The notes under the pieces: generated by a model
Database searches by the model: none
Told to the model about the DNA's origin: nothing
The model's input: the letters and a program-made list of their open reading frames with translations, nothing else
Made by a program: the position numbers and the translations under genes
Part shown: one piece after another, positions 25,377 through 32,822 of the stretch
Position numbering within the stretch: position 1 is the stretch's first letter
Layout of the letters: every line of letters begins with the position of its first letter
Origin: Treponema sp.
GTDB taxonomy: Bacteria > Spirochaetota > Spirochaetia > Treponematales > Treponemataceae
Reading direction: 5' to 3'
Length of the DNA: 64,000 bases
Assembly: GCA_017629095.1 (NCBI GenBank)
Contig: JAGBXW010000078.1
Span: forward strand, 1 to 64,000

Positions 25377-26305
25377 TACCTGTCAGTGTACCTTTCAATG
25401 CCTATTGTGACAAGTACTGGTTTCTGATTTTTTTTCGTGAAACAAGAAACAATCTGATCCATCTGAAAAAAGGCATTTTCTGGGTGAAGGGTATAGCCCT
25501 CAGTTTTCGGGAAATGGATGTTTTCTTGAACCTGTCCCAAGGGAATGTAGCGATAATACAGGGGAGCGGGAGATTTGTGTTGTTCTGAAGGGGTTGTGGC
25601 AATGATTTCTTCTTGATGGAGCTCTGTACATTCTACTTTTAGGAGGGCTTCCTGTTTGATGCTTCTGGTAGATGCATTTCCCTGTTGAATGTCTGCTTTA
25701 AGCAGTTCTTGCTGTAAAAACCAAGGACTAAAAACACTGCCTTTTTCCTGGGCTTGTTGGAATTTCTTGGTGACTTGTTGGGTGAGTCGGTTCCAATTGA
25801 AGCGCAATAGGGGAGATGATTTGAGCTGGTGCACTGATTTTGATTGAGCCAGTTGAAAAAAGGTTTCTGCAGTAAAGCCTTCTTCCCAGCTTGCAGCGGT
25901 GCTATAAGGATAGATGCACCCTGCGGGATGAAAAAAACTCACTGTGTTATCACCCATTGTGGTGAGCGGATAGCACACAATAGCTGCAGGAATATTTTTC
26001 TCCATGGTGATGGACACCTCTTGTTGGCTGGGGGCAAGAAACTGTAAGTCCCCTCCAGCTTCATTCCAGTAGATGATTTTCCAGCCTGCAAGAGGTGGAT
26101 GACTTTCGACTGGATAGTTGGGGAGGGTGATGTGTACCGTTTCTTTTTTCCAGCCAGGAATGAGTTCCTGTGGTTCAAAGGCTTGTCCAGAAGGATGAGA
26201 ACAACTTGTTGCTAGACAAGCTACAGCGAGAATCAATGCACTAGCAAGAAAGAGCTTGCTAAGGGCTTTTGAAAAAAAGTCAAAATTGAACATGTAGTAC
26301 TTCAT
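25376..26305 (-). CDS. Predicted lipoprotein, unknown function (first of a pair)
   Basis: 309 residues. A long N-terminal signal (ALSKLFLASALILAVACLATSC) ends at Cys35 with a spirochaete-type lipobox. The mature protein begins SHPSGQAFEPQELIPGWKKETVHITLP and has a beta-rich first half (PPLAGWKIIYWNEAGGDLQFLAPSQQEVSITMEKNIPAAIVCYP) and a mixed second half. No known motif. The start at ATG 26305 sits exactly 6 nt after a perfect TATAAT and has no Shine-Dalgarno sequence, so translation is probably leaderless. It forms an operon with the 24135-25376 gene. Confidence 0.72.
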   Translation of the reverse strand: MKYYMFNFDFFSKALSKLFLASALILAVACLATSCSHPSGQAFEPQELIPGWKKETVHITLPNYPVESHPPLAGWKIIYWNEAGGDLQFLAPSQQEVSITMEKNIPAAIVCYPLTTMGDNTVSFFHPAGCIYPYSTAASWEEGFTAETFFQLAQSKSVHQLKSSPLLRFNWNRLTQQVTKKFQQAQEKGSVFSPWFLQQELLKADIQQGNASTRSIKQEALLKVECTELHQEEIIATTPSEQHKSPAPLYYRYIPLGQVQENIHFPKTEGYTLHPENAFFQMDQIVSCFTKKNQKPVLVTIGIERYTDR

Positions 26306-26340
26306 ATAAATATTATAGAGATGAACTGAAGAAAAAAATG
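26303..26340 (-). promoter_or_regulatory. Predicted leaderless promoter of the lipoprotein pair
   Basis: Minus strand TATAAT (26317..26312) lies 6 nt before ATG 26305. The -35 at 17-nt spacing (CATTTT, 26340..26335) is poor, so the assignment rests on the -10. Confidence 0.5.
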
Positions 26341-26357
26341 CGTTTTAAAAAAAATAA

Positions 26358-26441
26358 GGAAATGGCAACCTAAGAAAGGGGCTTAGGTTACCATTTCCCA
26401 CAAAAAGATTTACCTTGCAGGTGTCGTGCAAAGGTAAATCT
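26358..26441 (-). terminator. Tandem intrinsic terminators after the OmpA-like gene
   Basis: Two hairpins in series on the minus strand. AGATTTACCTT pairs with AAGGTAAATCT within 26406-26441, followed by TTTTTG. A 17-bp stem with one mismatch follows (GGAAATGG-AACCTAAG arms, 26358-26398) with a T-rich tail of eight T. Confidence 0.88.
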
Positions 26442-26462
26442 GTTAAGAACAACTTTTAGAAC

Positions 26463-27863
26463 CTACTGTTCTGTAGAATCCACGGAGGGGGGAGTATCCA
26501 CGCTTCTCTGAACATAGGTTTGCTTTGGAATAATCATAATTTCAACACGGCGGTTCATAGCTCGGCCTTCCGCTGTATTGTTGTCACCCAGAGGTACTGT
26601 ACCACCATATCCACGGTAGGTAAACTGGGAAGTGTCAATTCCTCGTCGCTCCAAGGCCTGGATAATGGCTTGGGCTCGTTCAATGGACAGGTTCAGCTCA
26701 CCGGTGGGTTTACCAACACTGGCGGTGTGTCCTTCCACTGTAACAGTATATTCCTGGGAAGCTGTAACAGCACGAATCATTTCTGCCAATTCATCCAAAC
26801 GAGGCTCCTCATTTGACAAAAGCTCAGAAGAGTCTGCCACGAATTGCAAGTTTTGAACGGAAATCTGAATTCCACGAGAATCATCACGGACTTCTACGTC
26901 TTGTACCTTGTCGTCATAGATGAATTTCTTCAACTCACGAAGTACTACGTAGTAGGCTTCATCCTTGTTAGGTGTGGCTACTGGATGAATGAGCCGTTCC
27001 TTGTCCAAAAGCACCACTACACGGCCTTCATTCAAAAGCTGGATGTTTTCTGGAATGGACAAAATCTTGAGGGCATCATTGCGAGAAATCACGGGATCTG
27101 TTCTGTTCACTCCGTATACCTTGCGGGCTCTGATTCGCAAAGGATCGCTTCCAATTCTATCTCTATAACGAGCTTCATCATCAGAATAATCGTAATGCAC
27201 AATTCCAGCTTGTTGGGCAATAGCTGCATTGGTCATGTTCTTTTCGTAGATCAAGTTCATGTTGTCGTCCCAAATGGCAGGGAAAAAGCAGGGATCAACT
27301 TGATCTTGCACAAACTCACCTTGGACAGGGAGACTTCCTCGTGCATCGATAATAATTCCTGTGTACTGGCGACTGGCTGCCTGCTGAATTGGCTCCTTGG
27401 GACTATAGGGATAACGATGCTTTATCATCAGAATTCCTATATCAGCTAATTCCAGTTGATGGTCCATGCTTAAGGCAAGTCCAGTTTGACTAAAGATAGC
27501 TGGAGACTTGTCTCCAGTTTCAATGACAGTGGAAATGCTATCAAAAGACAACATGTCATTTACAATCATATCATTGAGGGTGTAGCTGGAATCCACCTTT
27601 AAGGTTAACAAGGGATCTTTTACCAGCAGGGGTAATTGGCTGTTGATTCTGTTGGTAGCAGTATTTTTTCCTGTAGGAAAAGCAAGGTTTGCTTGTTTCA
27701 TGTCCAGGCTGAGGGTGGAACTAAAGGTACGATTTGTCCAGTCCACACTGCTTTCGGAACTTACAGATTGTGCCAAAAGAGGGAGAATCCCCCAAAAAGA
27801 GAAAAGAAAGCAAATAAAAAGTTTGCGTACAATACTTGAATAATAGTGTTTCACGAGTTTCAC
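26463..27863 (-). CDS. OmpA-like C-terminal domain protein, resembles treponemal Tp0624
   Basis: 466 residues. The signal peptide ends near PLLAQS. An extended N-terminal region (about 30-330) of unrecognised fold is followed by an OmpA-like domain (about 345-455): ADSSELLSNEEPRLDELAEMI, VTVEGHTASVG, LNLSIERAQAIIQALERRGI, YGGTVPLGDNNTAEGRAMNRRVEIMI. The motif GHTD reads GHTA (Ala381), so the Asp that binds diaminopimelate in Gram-negative peptidoglycan is missing, while the partner Arg of the LSIERA motif is kept. Size and layout recall Tp0624 of T. pallidum (from memory). Start GTG 27863 lies just after the transglycosylase stop; a second GTG at 27854 has better spacing from AAGG. Last gene of a three-gene operon. 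Confidence 0.85.
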   Translation of the reverse strand: MKLVKHYYSSIVRKLFICFLFSFWGILPLLAQSVSSESSVDWTNRTFSSTLSLDMKQANLAFPTGKNTATNRINSQLPLLVKDPLLTLKVDSSYTLNDMIVNDMLSFDSISTVIETGDKSPAIFSQTGLALSMDHQLELADIGILMIKHRYPYSPKEPIQQAASRQYTGIIIDARGSLPVQGEFVQDQVDPCFFPAIWDDNMNLIYEKNMTNAAIAQQAGIVHYDYSDDEARYRDRIGSDPLRIRARKVYGVNRTDPVISRNDALKILSIPENIQLLNEGRVVVLLDKERLIHPVATPNKDEAYYVVLRELKKFIYDDKVQDVEVRDDSRGIQISVQNLQFVADSSELLSNEEPRLDELAEMIRAVTASQEYTVTVEGHTASVGKPTGELNLSIERAQAIIQALERRGIDTSQFTYRGYGGTVPLGDNNTAEGRAMNRRVEIMIIPKQTYVQRSVDTPPSVDSTEQ

Positions 27864-27864
27864 C

Positions 27865-29061
27865 TTATTCCATTATCGGTATATACAAGGTCTTCCCAAT
27901 AGGTAAAATTGCTTTTTCTTGAAGGTTATTTGCATCACAGATATCTGTTACTGTAAGACCATATCGTCGAGAAATACCCCACAGGGTATCACCCTGTACT
28001 ACCTTGTAGGTATGCTCGTAGGTGGGAAGCACCATGTTGCTGATGACTTTTTCTGCTTCGGCCTTAGTACCAAAGGGCACACGCATGGTGTATTCCATGG
28101 CAGGGGGCGTTCTTCCCAGAATAAGGGCGGGATTCAGGAATTTAAGAATGCTTACATCGATGTTCATTTCTGTGGCCAGCATTTTCAAGGGGACCGAGCG
28201 TTTTGTGGTAACTTCATCCCATTGAATCAAATCTGCTTCGGTAACTTCTGGAAACTCTAGTCCGTAATAGTCCTGATTAGTGACGATTTCTGCCACTGCA
28301 AGGAATTTAGGGACGTACAAAATGGTCTGGTTGCTGAGCCGTTCTTGGTCTGCCAAGTCCCAGAAATTGTCTACACCTCCAGACGCCTTAATAACACGTC
28401 GCAATCCGCCAGCACCGTAATTATAGGCAGCCAAGGCCAAGGCCCAGTCTCCGAACATGTTGTAATTATCTTGTAGCTTTTTGATGGCTGCATCGGTGGA
28501 TTTCCAGGGATCAAGGCGCTCGTCTACCCACTGGTTTTTTTCCATGAAGGGGTAAATACTGTTTTCCATAAACTGCCAGATTCCCAAGGCCCCAGACTTT
28601 GACTTTGCAGATACCTTGTATTCAGATTCCACCACGGGCAAGTATTCCAAGCTGGCTGGCATATTATGAAGGGCCAGCTGTTGACGAGCGTACATGCGAT
28701 AGGGAGCTCCTGTTTCCAGTACTGAAGAGAGCCACTGGACAGCCCGTGGCTTTTGGTAGTCGTCAAGGTATTTTTGAATGTGAATATGTTCTGGTGTGTG
28801 GATATCGAGCTCTTTGCGGGGAGGGCGGTCTGTAGCTTGGGAGATATCTTGGGCTTCAGTTTCTGCCTTTCCTTCTTGAGTCTCATCTTTTGTTTCACCT
28901 TGGGCTGCTTTCTCCGTGGAAATTGCTTCTTCTGCTGATTCTTGGATAGCTACGGCCGTTTGGGAGTTTTCTGGGGTCTTATCCTCCTGAGGAAAAAGAG
29001 GGCCAACAAGGAAGCATCCAGCAAGCAGGAGGAGTGTAGATTTTTGTTGTAAGTTTGTCAT
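27865..29061 (-). CDS. Membrane-bound lytic transglycosylase D-like (SLT plus LysM)
   Basis: 398 residues. Signal peptide 1-24, then an 80-residue Glu/Ala/Thr-rich linker. The SLT (goose-type lysozyme) domain holds the catalytic Glu in LPVVESEY near 144, followed by SGALGIWQFM and ALAAYNYGAGGL. A C-terminal LysM repeat (YKVVQGDTLWGISRRYGLTVTDICDANNL..LPIGKTLYIP) binds peptidoglycan. The enzyme cuts the MurNAc-GlcNAc bond to form 1,6-anhydroMurNAc. Its ATG overlaps the upstream TPR-lipoprotein stop (ATGA), and the OmpA-like gene follows after 1 nt, pointing to a coordinated peptidoglycan remodelling and anchoring unit. Confidence 0.92.
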   Translation of the reverse strand: MTNLQQKSTLLLLAGCFLVGPLFPQEDKTPENSQTAVAIQESAEEAISTEKAAQGETKDETQEGKAETEAQDISQATDRPPRKELDIHTPEHIHIQKYLDDYQKPRAVQWLSSVLETGAPYRMYARQQLALHNMPASLEYLPVVESEYKVSAKSKSGALGIWQFMENSIYPFMEKNQWVDERLDPWKSTDAAIKKLQDNYNMFGDWALALAAYNYGAGGLRRVIKASGGVDNFWDLADQERLSNQTILYVPKFLAVAEIVTNQDYYGLEFPEVTEADLIQWDEVTTKRSVPLKMLATEMNIDVSILKFLNPALILGRTPPAMEYTMRVPFGTKAEAEKVISNMVLPTYEHTYKVVQGDTLWGISRRYGLTVTDICDANNLQEKAILPIGKTLYIPIME

Positions 29062-30101
29062 AGCATTTCACCGTAGTAAATTCCAGCCCATTCCCAACGA
29101 CCGTGAATTTCTGGGTCAATGGGAAAGTTTACCTTGCGGAAATAGAGATACCAGACGGAAACATAGTTGTTCCAACCCCAAGTACGAAGATAGGCTTCAT
29201 TGGGGTTGGAGGCTTCGTCTAACTCGGCATTGTAGCGGATTCTGTTTCCACGCATAAAGCCTTGCATAGAAAAGTCTTCTTGGCTATTGGTGTCGTACAT
29301 GTCCTGTCTCCAAGACATGGCAAAAAAGTTTACCTTTGACTTGTACTTGTCTAAGGAGCGATAACTATAGTTCGTAATAGCCTGTTTGACTGCTTTTTCC
29401 AAGGCTTCCAAGCTTTCGAAGGTCCAATCTTTTGGTGAATCGTTAAAGTCTACCAATCGTTGGGCATTGGTGTAGGCATTGGGTTCACCAGTAATTTGGA
29501 TGGTGGAGGCATCTTCTTGGGCTAAAAAGTCTGAGTAGGATTTAAGGGCCAAATCCCATTCTCCTTCATTTTCGTATTCCACCGCCAAGCGATAGTGTAA
29601 TTCAGTGATATTTACCAGTTGGGGGAATCGTTCAATGATTTCAGTAAAGTAATTGATGCGGTGACTGGAATTCTGGCTAATTTGAATCAAGTTTTGAAGG
29701 CACAAGAAGTGAATGGATTGTCCTTGTGTTTCCAAATCCTGACAGGTGTTGATGATTTTGTCAAAATAATATTCTGCCATGGGCTTGGCTTCCAGCTGCA
29801 TGTATACGTAGGCCGTCATTAACAGCCAATAGGCATTGTAGGTATCACCAGGATTGTCTTCAACATAGCTTGTAAGAAAAATTATCAGCTGATTGTATTC
29901 TTTCGCAGCTAAAAGGTTGTTGGCAATACGATTGATGATGGTATATCTACTTTCCGGGGGTAAATTTTCTTGTTCTAGAAGGGTATAAAGTTGTTGTTGT
30001 GTTTCGGAAAAGGTTGATGCTGCATCGCAACCGGTAACGAAAATAACTGCAAATACGCCTAGCACAATTCTTGCAGTGAATAGAGTGATGGTTCGTCGCA
30101 T
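29058..30101 (-). CDS. TPR-type lipoprotein
   Basis: 347 residues. Signal peptide MRRTITLFTARIVLGVFAVIFVTGC with Cys25 as the likely lipidation site. Helical repeats of TPR character run from about 40 to 210, for example ESRYTIINRIANNLLAAKEYNQLIIFLTSY, YNAYWLLMTAYVYMQLEAKPMAEYYFDKII and ELHYRLAVEYENEGEWDLALKSYSDFL. A C-terminal part is rich in Trp and Tyr. It heads the operon with the transglycosylase and OmpA-like genes, an order like tp0622-tp0624 as I recall it, so it may be an adaptor for the hydrolase. A promoter placed for leaderless initiation precedes it. Confidence 0.82.
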   Translation of the reverse strand: MRRTITLFTARIVLGVFAVIFVTGCDAASTFSETQQQLYTLLEQENLPPESRYTIINRIANNLLAAKEYNQLIIFLTSYVEDNPGDTYNAYWLLMTAYVYMQLEAKPMAEYYFDKIINTCQDLETQGQSIHFLCLQNLIQISQNSSHRINYFTEIIERFPQLVNITELHYRLAVEYENEGEWDLALKSYSDFLAQEDASTIQITGEPNAYTNAQRLVDFNDSPKDWTFESLEALEKAVKQAITNYSYRSLDKYKSKVNFFAMSWRQDMYDTNSQEDFSMQGFMRGNRIRYNAELDEASNPNEAYLRTWGWNNYVSVWYLYFRKVNFPIDPEIHGRWEWAGIYYGEML

Positions 30102-30136
30102 TTTTTTATTTTATCATGGTCATAGGTTATTGGCAA
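30099..30136 (-). promoter_or_regulatory. Predicted leaderless promoter of the TPR/transglycosylase/OmpA operon
   Basis: Minus strand TTGCCA (30136..30131), 17-nt spacer, TAAAAT (30113..30108), six A, then ATG 30101. The -35 shares bases with the -35 of the divergent gene. Confidence 0.7.
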
Positions 30137-30195
30137 GACGGCCATCATAGTGTATTCTATTATGAAATCGTGTATCCGAGGGGGGGGGCAAAGGG
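30130..30195 (+). promoter_or_regulatory. Divergent promoter with a 9-G tract in the leader
   Basis: TTGGCA (30130-30135), 17-nt spacer, TATTCT (30153-30158), predicted start near 30165. Nine G at 30180-30188 lie in the short leader; AAAGGG (30190-30195) follows, and ATG is at 30198. The G tract could act as, or vary, the ribosome-binding site. If an upstream GTG/ATG (30150 or 30162) were used instead, the tract would encode three Gly and frameshift on length change. Confidence 0.55.
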
Positions 30196-30197
30196 AT

Positions 30198-30806
30198 ATG
30201 GCTGATCATCAGAATCTGAATAAACAGAAACAAAAAAAATCCTTTAGTTTGCTCTTGGGGACGGGAATTGTTTGTATATTGTTGGGGTTTCTCCTTTTAG
30301 TTGCTCTTTCCGTCGATGTTGAATATAACTTTGTTACTTTCCGTCATTTAATTTGGTCTGCCCTTGGTGGGGTTTTTCTCTTTGTAGCCATTGTCAAACT
30401 GCAGAAAAAATCCTTGTTGTGTGCTGGTCTTTTCCTGTTGATGACGGGCATTCTTTTTTTTCTCATTGATACGAAATTTATTCCCTATTCCTTAGATGGA
30501 TTGTGGCCAGTAGTGGTTATTTTTGGTGGTATTTCACTTTTTGTATCGGGAATTTTTGTCCACAAGGGAATTAAAACTTCTCAGCTCATTCCTTCTATTG
30601 CCTTGATTTTATTGGGAGCTTTCTGTCTCTTATTTTCTCTCGACATTATAGAAGAACCCTTCTTGCAATTGGCCAGTCGTTGGTGGCCAATTGTTTTGAT
30701 TGCAGCTGGTATTTGTTTGATTATCCTATTCTTTGTTTGGAATACCCACAAAATTCAGCTAGAAGATGTGGAAGATGATTTCAATGATTTGGATGACATA
30801 AGTTGA
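30198..30806 (+). CDS. Multi-pass membrane protein, LiaF/DUF5668-like topology
   Basis: 202 residues from ATG 30198. Six to seven hydrophobic segments are arranged as short helix pairs (SLLLGTGIVCILLGFLLLVAL, LIWSALGGVFLFVAIVKL, LLCAGLFLLMTGILFFLI, LWPVVVIFGGISLFVSGIF, LIPSIALILLGAFCLLFSLDI, WWPIVLIAAGICLIILFFVW), then an acidic tail (VEDDFNDLDDIS). The repeated 'lwP.vli..G..l...g' pattern resembles LiaI/LiaF-type stress-response membrane domains. Exact function unknown. It overlaps the TPR-lipoprotein gene (TGATG), so both share the poly-G-associated promoter. Confidence 0.7.
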   Translation: MADHQNLNKQKQKKSFSLLLGTGIVCILLGFLLLVALSVDVEYNFVTFRHLIWSALGGVFLFVAIVKLQKKSLLCAGLFLLMTGILFFLIDTKFIPYSLDGLWPVVVIFGGISLFVSGIFVHKGIKTSQLIPSIALILLGAFCLLFSLDIIEEPFLQLASRWWPIVLIAAGICLIILFFVWNTHKIQLEDVEDDFNDLDDIS

Positions 30807-32530
30807 TGTTCATTGTTCCTCGCTCTGATTTTCATTTTAGATTACAAAGCTTGTTTCTCTTGCTTCTTGGTGTCTTTGTTTCCTGTGGAAGCACACCAAC
30901 GGTAGAGGTTCCTATTGAGGAGCCTACGGTAGTTACGCCCTTGTTCGTTCCAGAAATAGAAAATCAGGGGTTTTTTGCTTTTTCTGATAAAAGTATCATG
31001 AAGGACATGGAAATTGGTTCCCCAGCTGCTATTCGTCGTGCGGCGGCTAAAGTGAGAAATCCTTCTACCCAGCCAGAAAAAGTAATTCTTGCTGTTGCCT
31101 CATCCCTTATGACCATTGTGTGGCCTTCGGAACAAAATTCTATTGCCATACCCTCCGATATTGCTGCAAATGCCTATACTGGAGCAATTGAGTCTGCAAA
31201 AATGGGTATTTATGATGTGAATACTGGTAACACTGACTTTTTTACCATGGTGTTGCCTTCTTTGGTATTGCTAACCTCCTATAATCAAACAGATTATTAT
31301 AATCAATCTCTGGCCACCTTGTTGGAAGCCTTGGAAATGCGCCCTGATTCTGTGTTAGTGCAGTATCTGTTAGGTACACTGTATCAGAAAATGGGAGATT
31401 TAAACTCTAGCGCACAAATGTTTGAAAAGGCTGCTGAAACCACGGAACACTGTTTTGAAACAAATTATGCTCTTGCTCAGGTGCTTTTCTCGAAGGGAGA
31501 GTATGTTCGGTCACAAGAAATTGCAAGCCGAATGTTACAAGCGTTTCCGGGAAATCTTAAGTTTTTGAAACTACTTTCTCAAATTGCAACTAAAACGGGA
31601 AACTACACGCTTGCAGAAAGCTATATCAATCAAGTGCTTCAGCAAGAGCCAGAAAATTCCCAGTTTTTGTTGTTGCGGGTAGAAGTTTTACTTGATCAAG
31701 GCAATTACGTAAAGGCTGTTTCTTTTTTGGATATTTATGCTCGAGTAGATAAATCATCTAAAAGCTATCTCTTGTTGCGGTCTCGAATTCAAAATGAATG
31801 GAATAAAAATCCTGTTGCCGCCGCAGCCACAGTGGAGCAAGCCTTGGAATTGTATCCAAATGATTCAGAGGTTATTTTGGCTGCTGCCCAGTTAGCTGCT
31901 GTAACGGGTAATACTGTGCAAGGAAAAACTGCGGGAGAATTAGCGGATGAAATTCTTGGGCGGGAGCCAGACAATGATACTGCCATTTTTATTCGTGCAA
32001 AAGATGCTCTCACCCGTAAAGATTGGGATACAGCCTATTCAAATACCTCTCGGCTGATGGCAAAAGATACGGTTAGTCTCGTTCAAAAATTACTCCATAT
32101 TCAAGCCTGTCTTGGAGCAAATCAAGTGAAAGAGGCTCAGACAGAAGTGAACCTCCTGTATCAACAACATAAGGATTCAGATGATGTAAAGGAATTGTAT
32201 ATTCGTGTGCAAGCGGCAGCTGGAAATAAAGGTGAGGTGCGTTCTCTTATTGCCAGCATGTTACCGAGTGCCTCTTCTCTGCTGAAAAGTTTTTTGTATT
32301 ATCAAAGAAGTCTTTTGGCTACCAATGATACTGATAAATTAGCAGATTTACGTCAAAGTCTGACTGCCAATCCTAGAAATACAGAAGCTCTATTTGAGTT
32401 ATATGAGTATTACTTTGATCGTAAAGATTATAGAAAGGCGCAGTATTATTTAAAGCAGGTTGTATCTTTGAATACTAATGATGAACAGATTTTGCGACTT
32501 AATGCAGAATTGGATGCTTTATTGAAATAA
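30806..32530 (+). CDS. TPR-repeat lipoprotein
   Basis: 574 residues from ATG 30806 (a TTG at 30803 is in frame but less likely). Signal peptide through LFLLLLGVFVSC with Cys27 as the lipidation candidate. From about 170 to the end there are tandem tetratricopeptide-type helices: DSVLVQYLLGTLYQKMGDLNSSAQMFEKAAE, CFETNYALAQVLFSKGEYVRSQEIASRML, YTLAESYINQVLQQEPENSQF, and the last repeat TEALFELYEYYFDRKDYRKAQYYLKQVV. Such proteins scaffold complexes in the periplasm. Its partner is unknown; the co-transcribed membrane protein is the obvious candidate. Confidence 0.85.
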   Translation: MFIVPRSDFHFRLQSLFLLLLGVFVSCGSTPTVEVPIEEPTVVTPLFVPEIENQGFFAFSDKSIMKDMEIGSPAAIRRAAAKVRNPSTQPEKVILAVASSLMTIVWPSEQNSIAIPSDIAANAYTGAIESAKMGIYDVNTGNTDFFTMVLPSLVLLTSYNQTDYYNQSLATLLEALEMRPDSVLVQYLLGTLYQKMGDLNSSAQMFEKAAETTEHCFETNYALAQVLFSKGEYVRSQEIASRMLQAFPGNLKFLKLLSQIATKTGNYTLAESYINQVLQQEPENSQFLLLRVEVLLDQGNYVKAVSFLDIYARVDKSSKSYLLLRSRIQNEWNKNPVAAAATVEQALELYPNDSEVILAAAQLAAVTGNTVQGKTAGELADEILGREPDNDTAIFIRAKDALTRKDWDTAYSNTSRLMAKDTVSLVQKLLHIQACLGANQVKEAQTEVNLLYQQHKDSDDVKELYIRVQAAAGNKGEVRSLIASMLPSASSLLKSFLYYQRSLLATNDTDKLADLRQSLTANPRNTEALFELYEYYFDRKDYRKAQYYLKQVVSLNTNDEQILRLNAELDALLK

Positions 32531-32531
32531 G

Positions 32532-32580
32532 TTGTTATAGATATGTGATAAAAATTATTCTGAAATAAAGAGCCTGGAGG
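32532..32580 (+). promoter_or_regulatory. Rubredoxin promoter and RBS
   Basis: TTGTTA (32532-32537), 18-nt spacer, TATTCT (32556-32561). TGGAGG (32575-32580) is the ribosome-binding site for ATG 32585. Confidence 0.5.
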
Positions 32581-32584
32581 TTTT

Positions 32585-32761
32585 ATGGAAAAGTATGTAT
32601 GTAAGATTTGTGGTTATGTATATGACCCAGAAATCGGTGACCAAGATGAAGGTTGTATTTCATCTGTTGCAGCAGGAACTGATTTTGCGGATATTCCAGA
32701 TGAATGGGTGTGTCCCCTGTGCGGTGTAAAGAAAAACTACTTTGAAGTAGTACAAGAGTAA
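32585..32761 (+). CDS. Rubredoxin
   Basis: 58 residues, beginning [16 protein letters not shown] and containing two CxxCG knuckles (CKICG near residue 6 and CPLCG near 43) that hold one Fe(SCys)4 centre, plus the hallmark DPEIGD and PDEWVCP. Length and spacing are exactly those of classical rubredoxins. It is a small cytoplasmic electron carrier; in treponemes rubredoxin donates electrons to superoxide reductase (neelaredoxin), which is not in this window. TGGAGG lies 4 nt before ATG 32585, and a terminator follows, so it is probably monocistronic. Confidence 0.96.
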   Translation: MEKYVCKICGYVYDPEIGDQDEGCISSVAAGTDFADIPDEWVCPLCGVKKNYFEVVQE

Positions 32762-32767
32762 AGAAAA

Positions 32768-32808
32768 GGCCCTGTTTGATAAGGTTTTACCAAGCAGGGC
32801 CTCTTTTT
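32768..32808. terminator. Bidirectional terminator between rubredoxin and a chemoreceptor
   Basis: GGCCCTG-TTTG pairs with CAAG-CAGGGCC (one T-G wobble) within 32768-32801. T-run at 32804-32808 on the plus strand; TTTTCTTT on the minus strand. Confidence 0.85.
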
Positions 32809-32822
32809 ATAGAAGGTTTACA

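Noticed and set aside
30150-30197. Use of GTG 30150 or ATG 30162 as the start, placing the 9-G tract inside the coding region
   Set aside because: Both lie before or at the predicted transcription start and have no RBS; the added peptide is not signal- or membrane-like. Kept only as an alternative in the poly-G finding.
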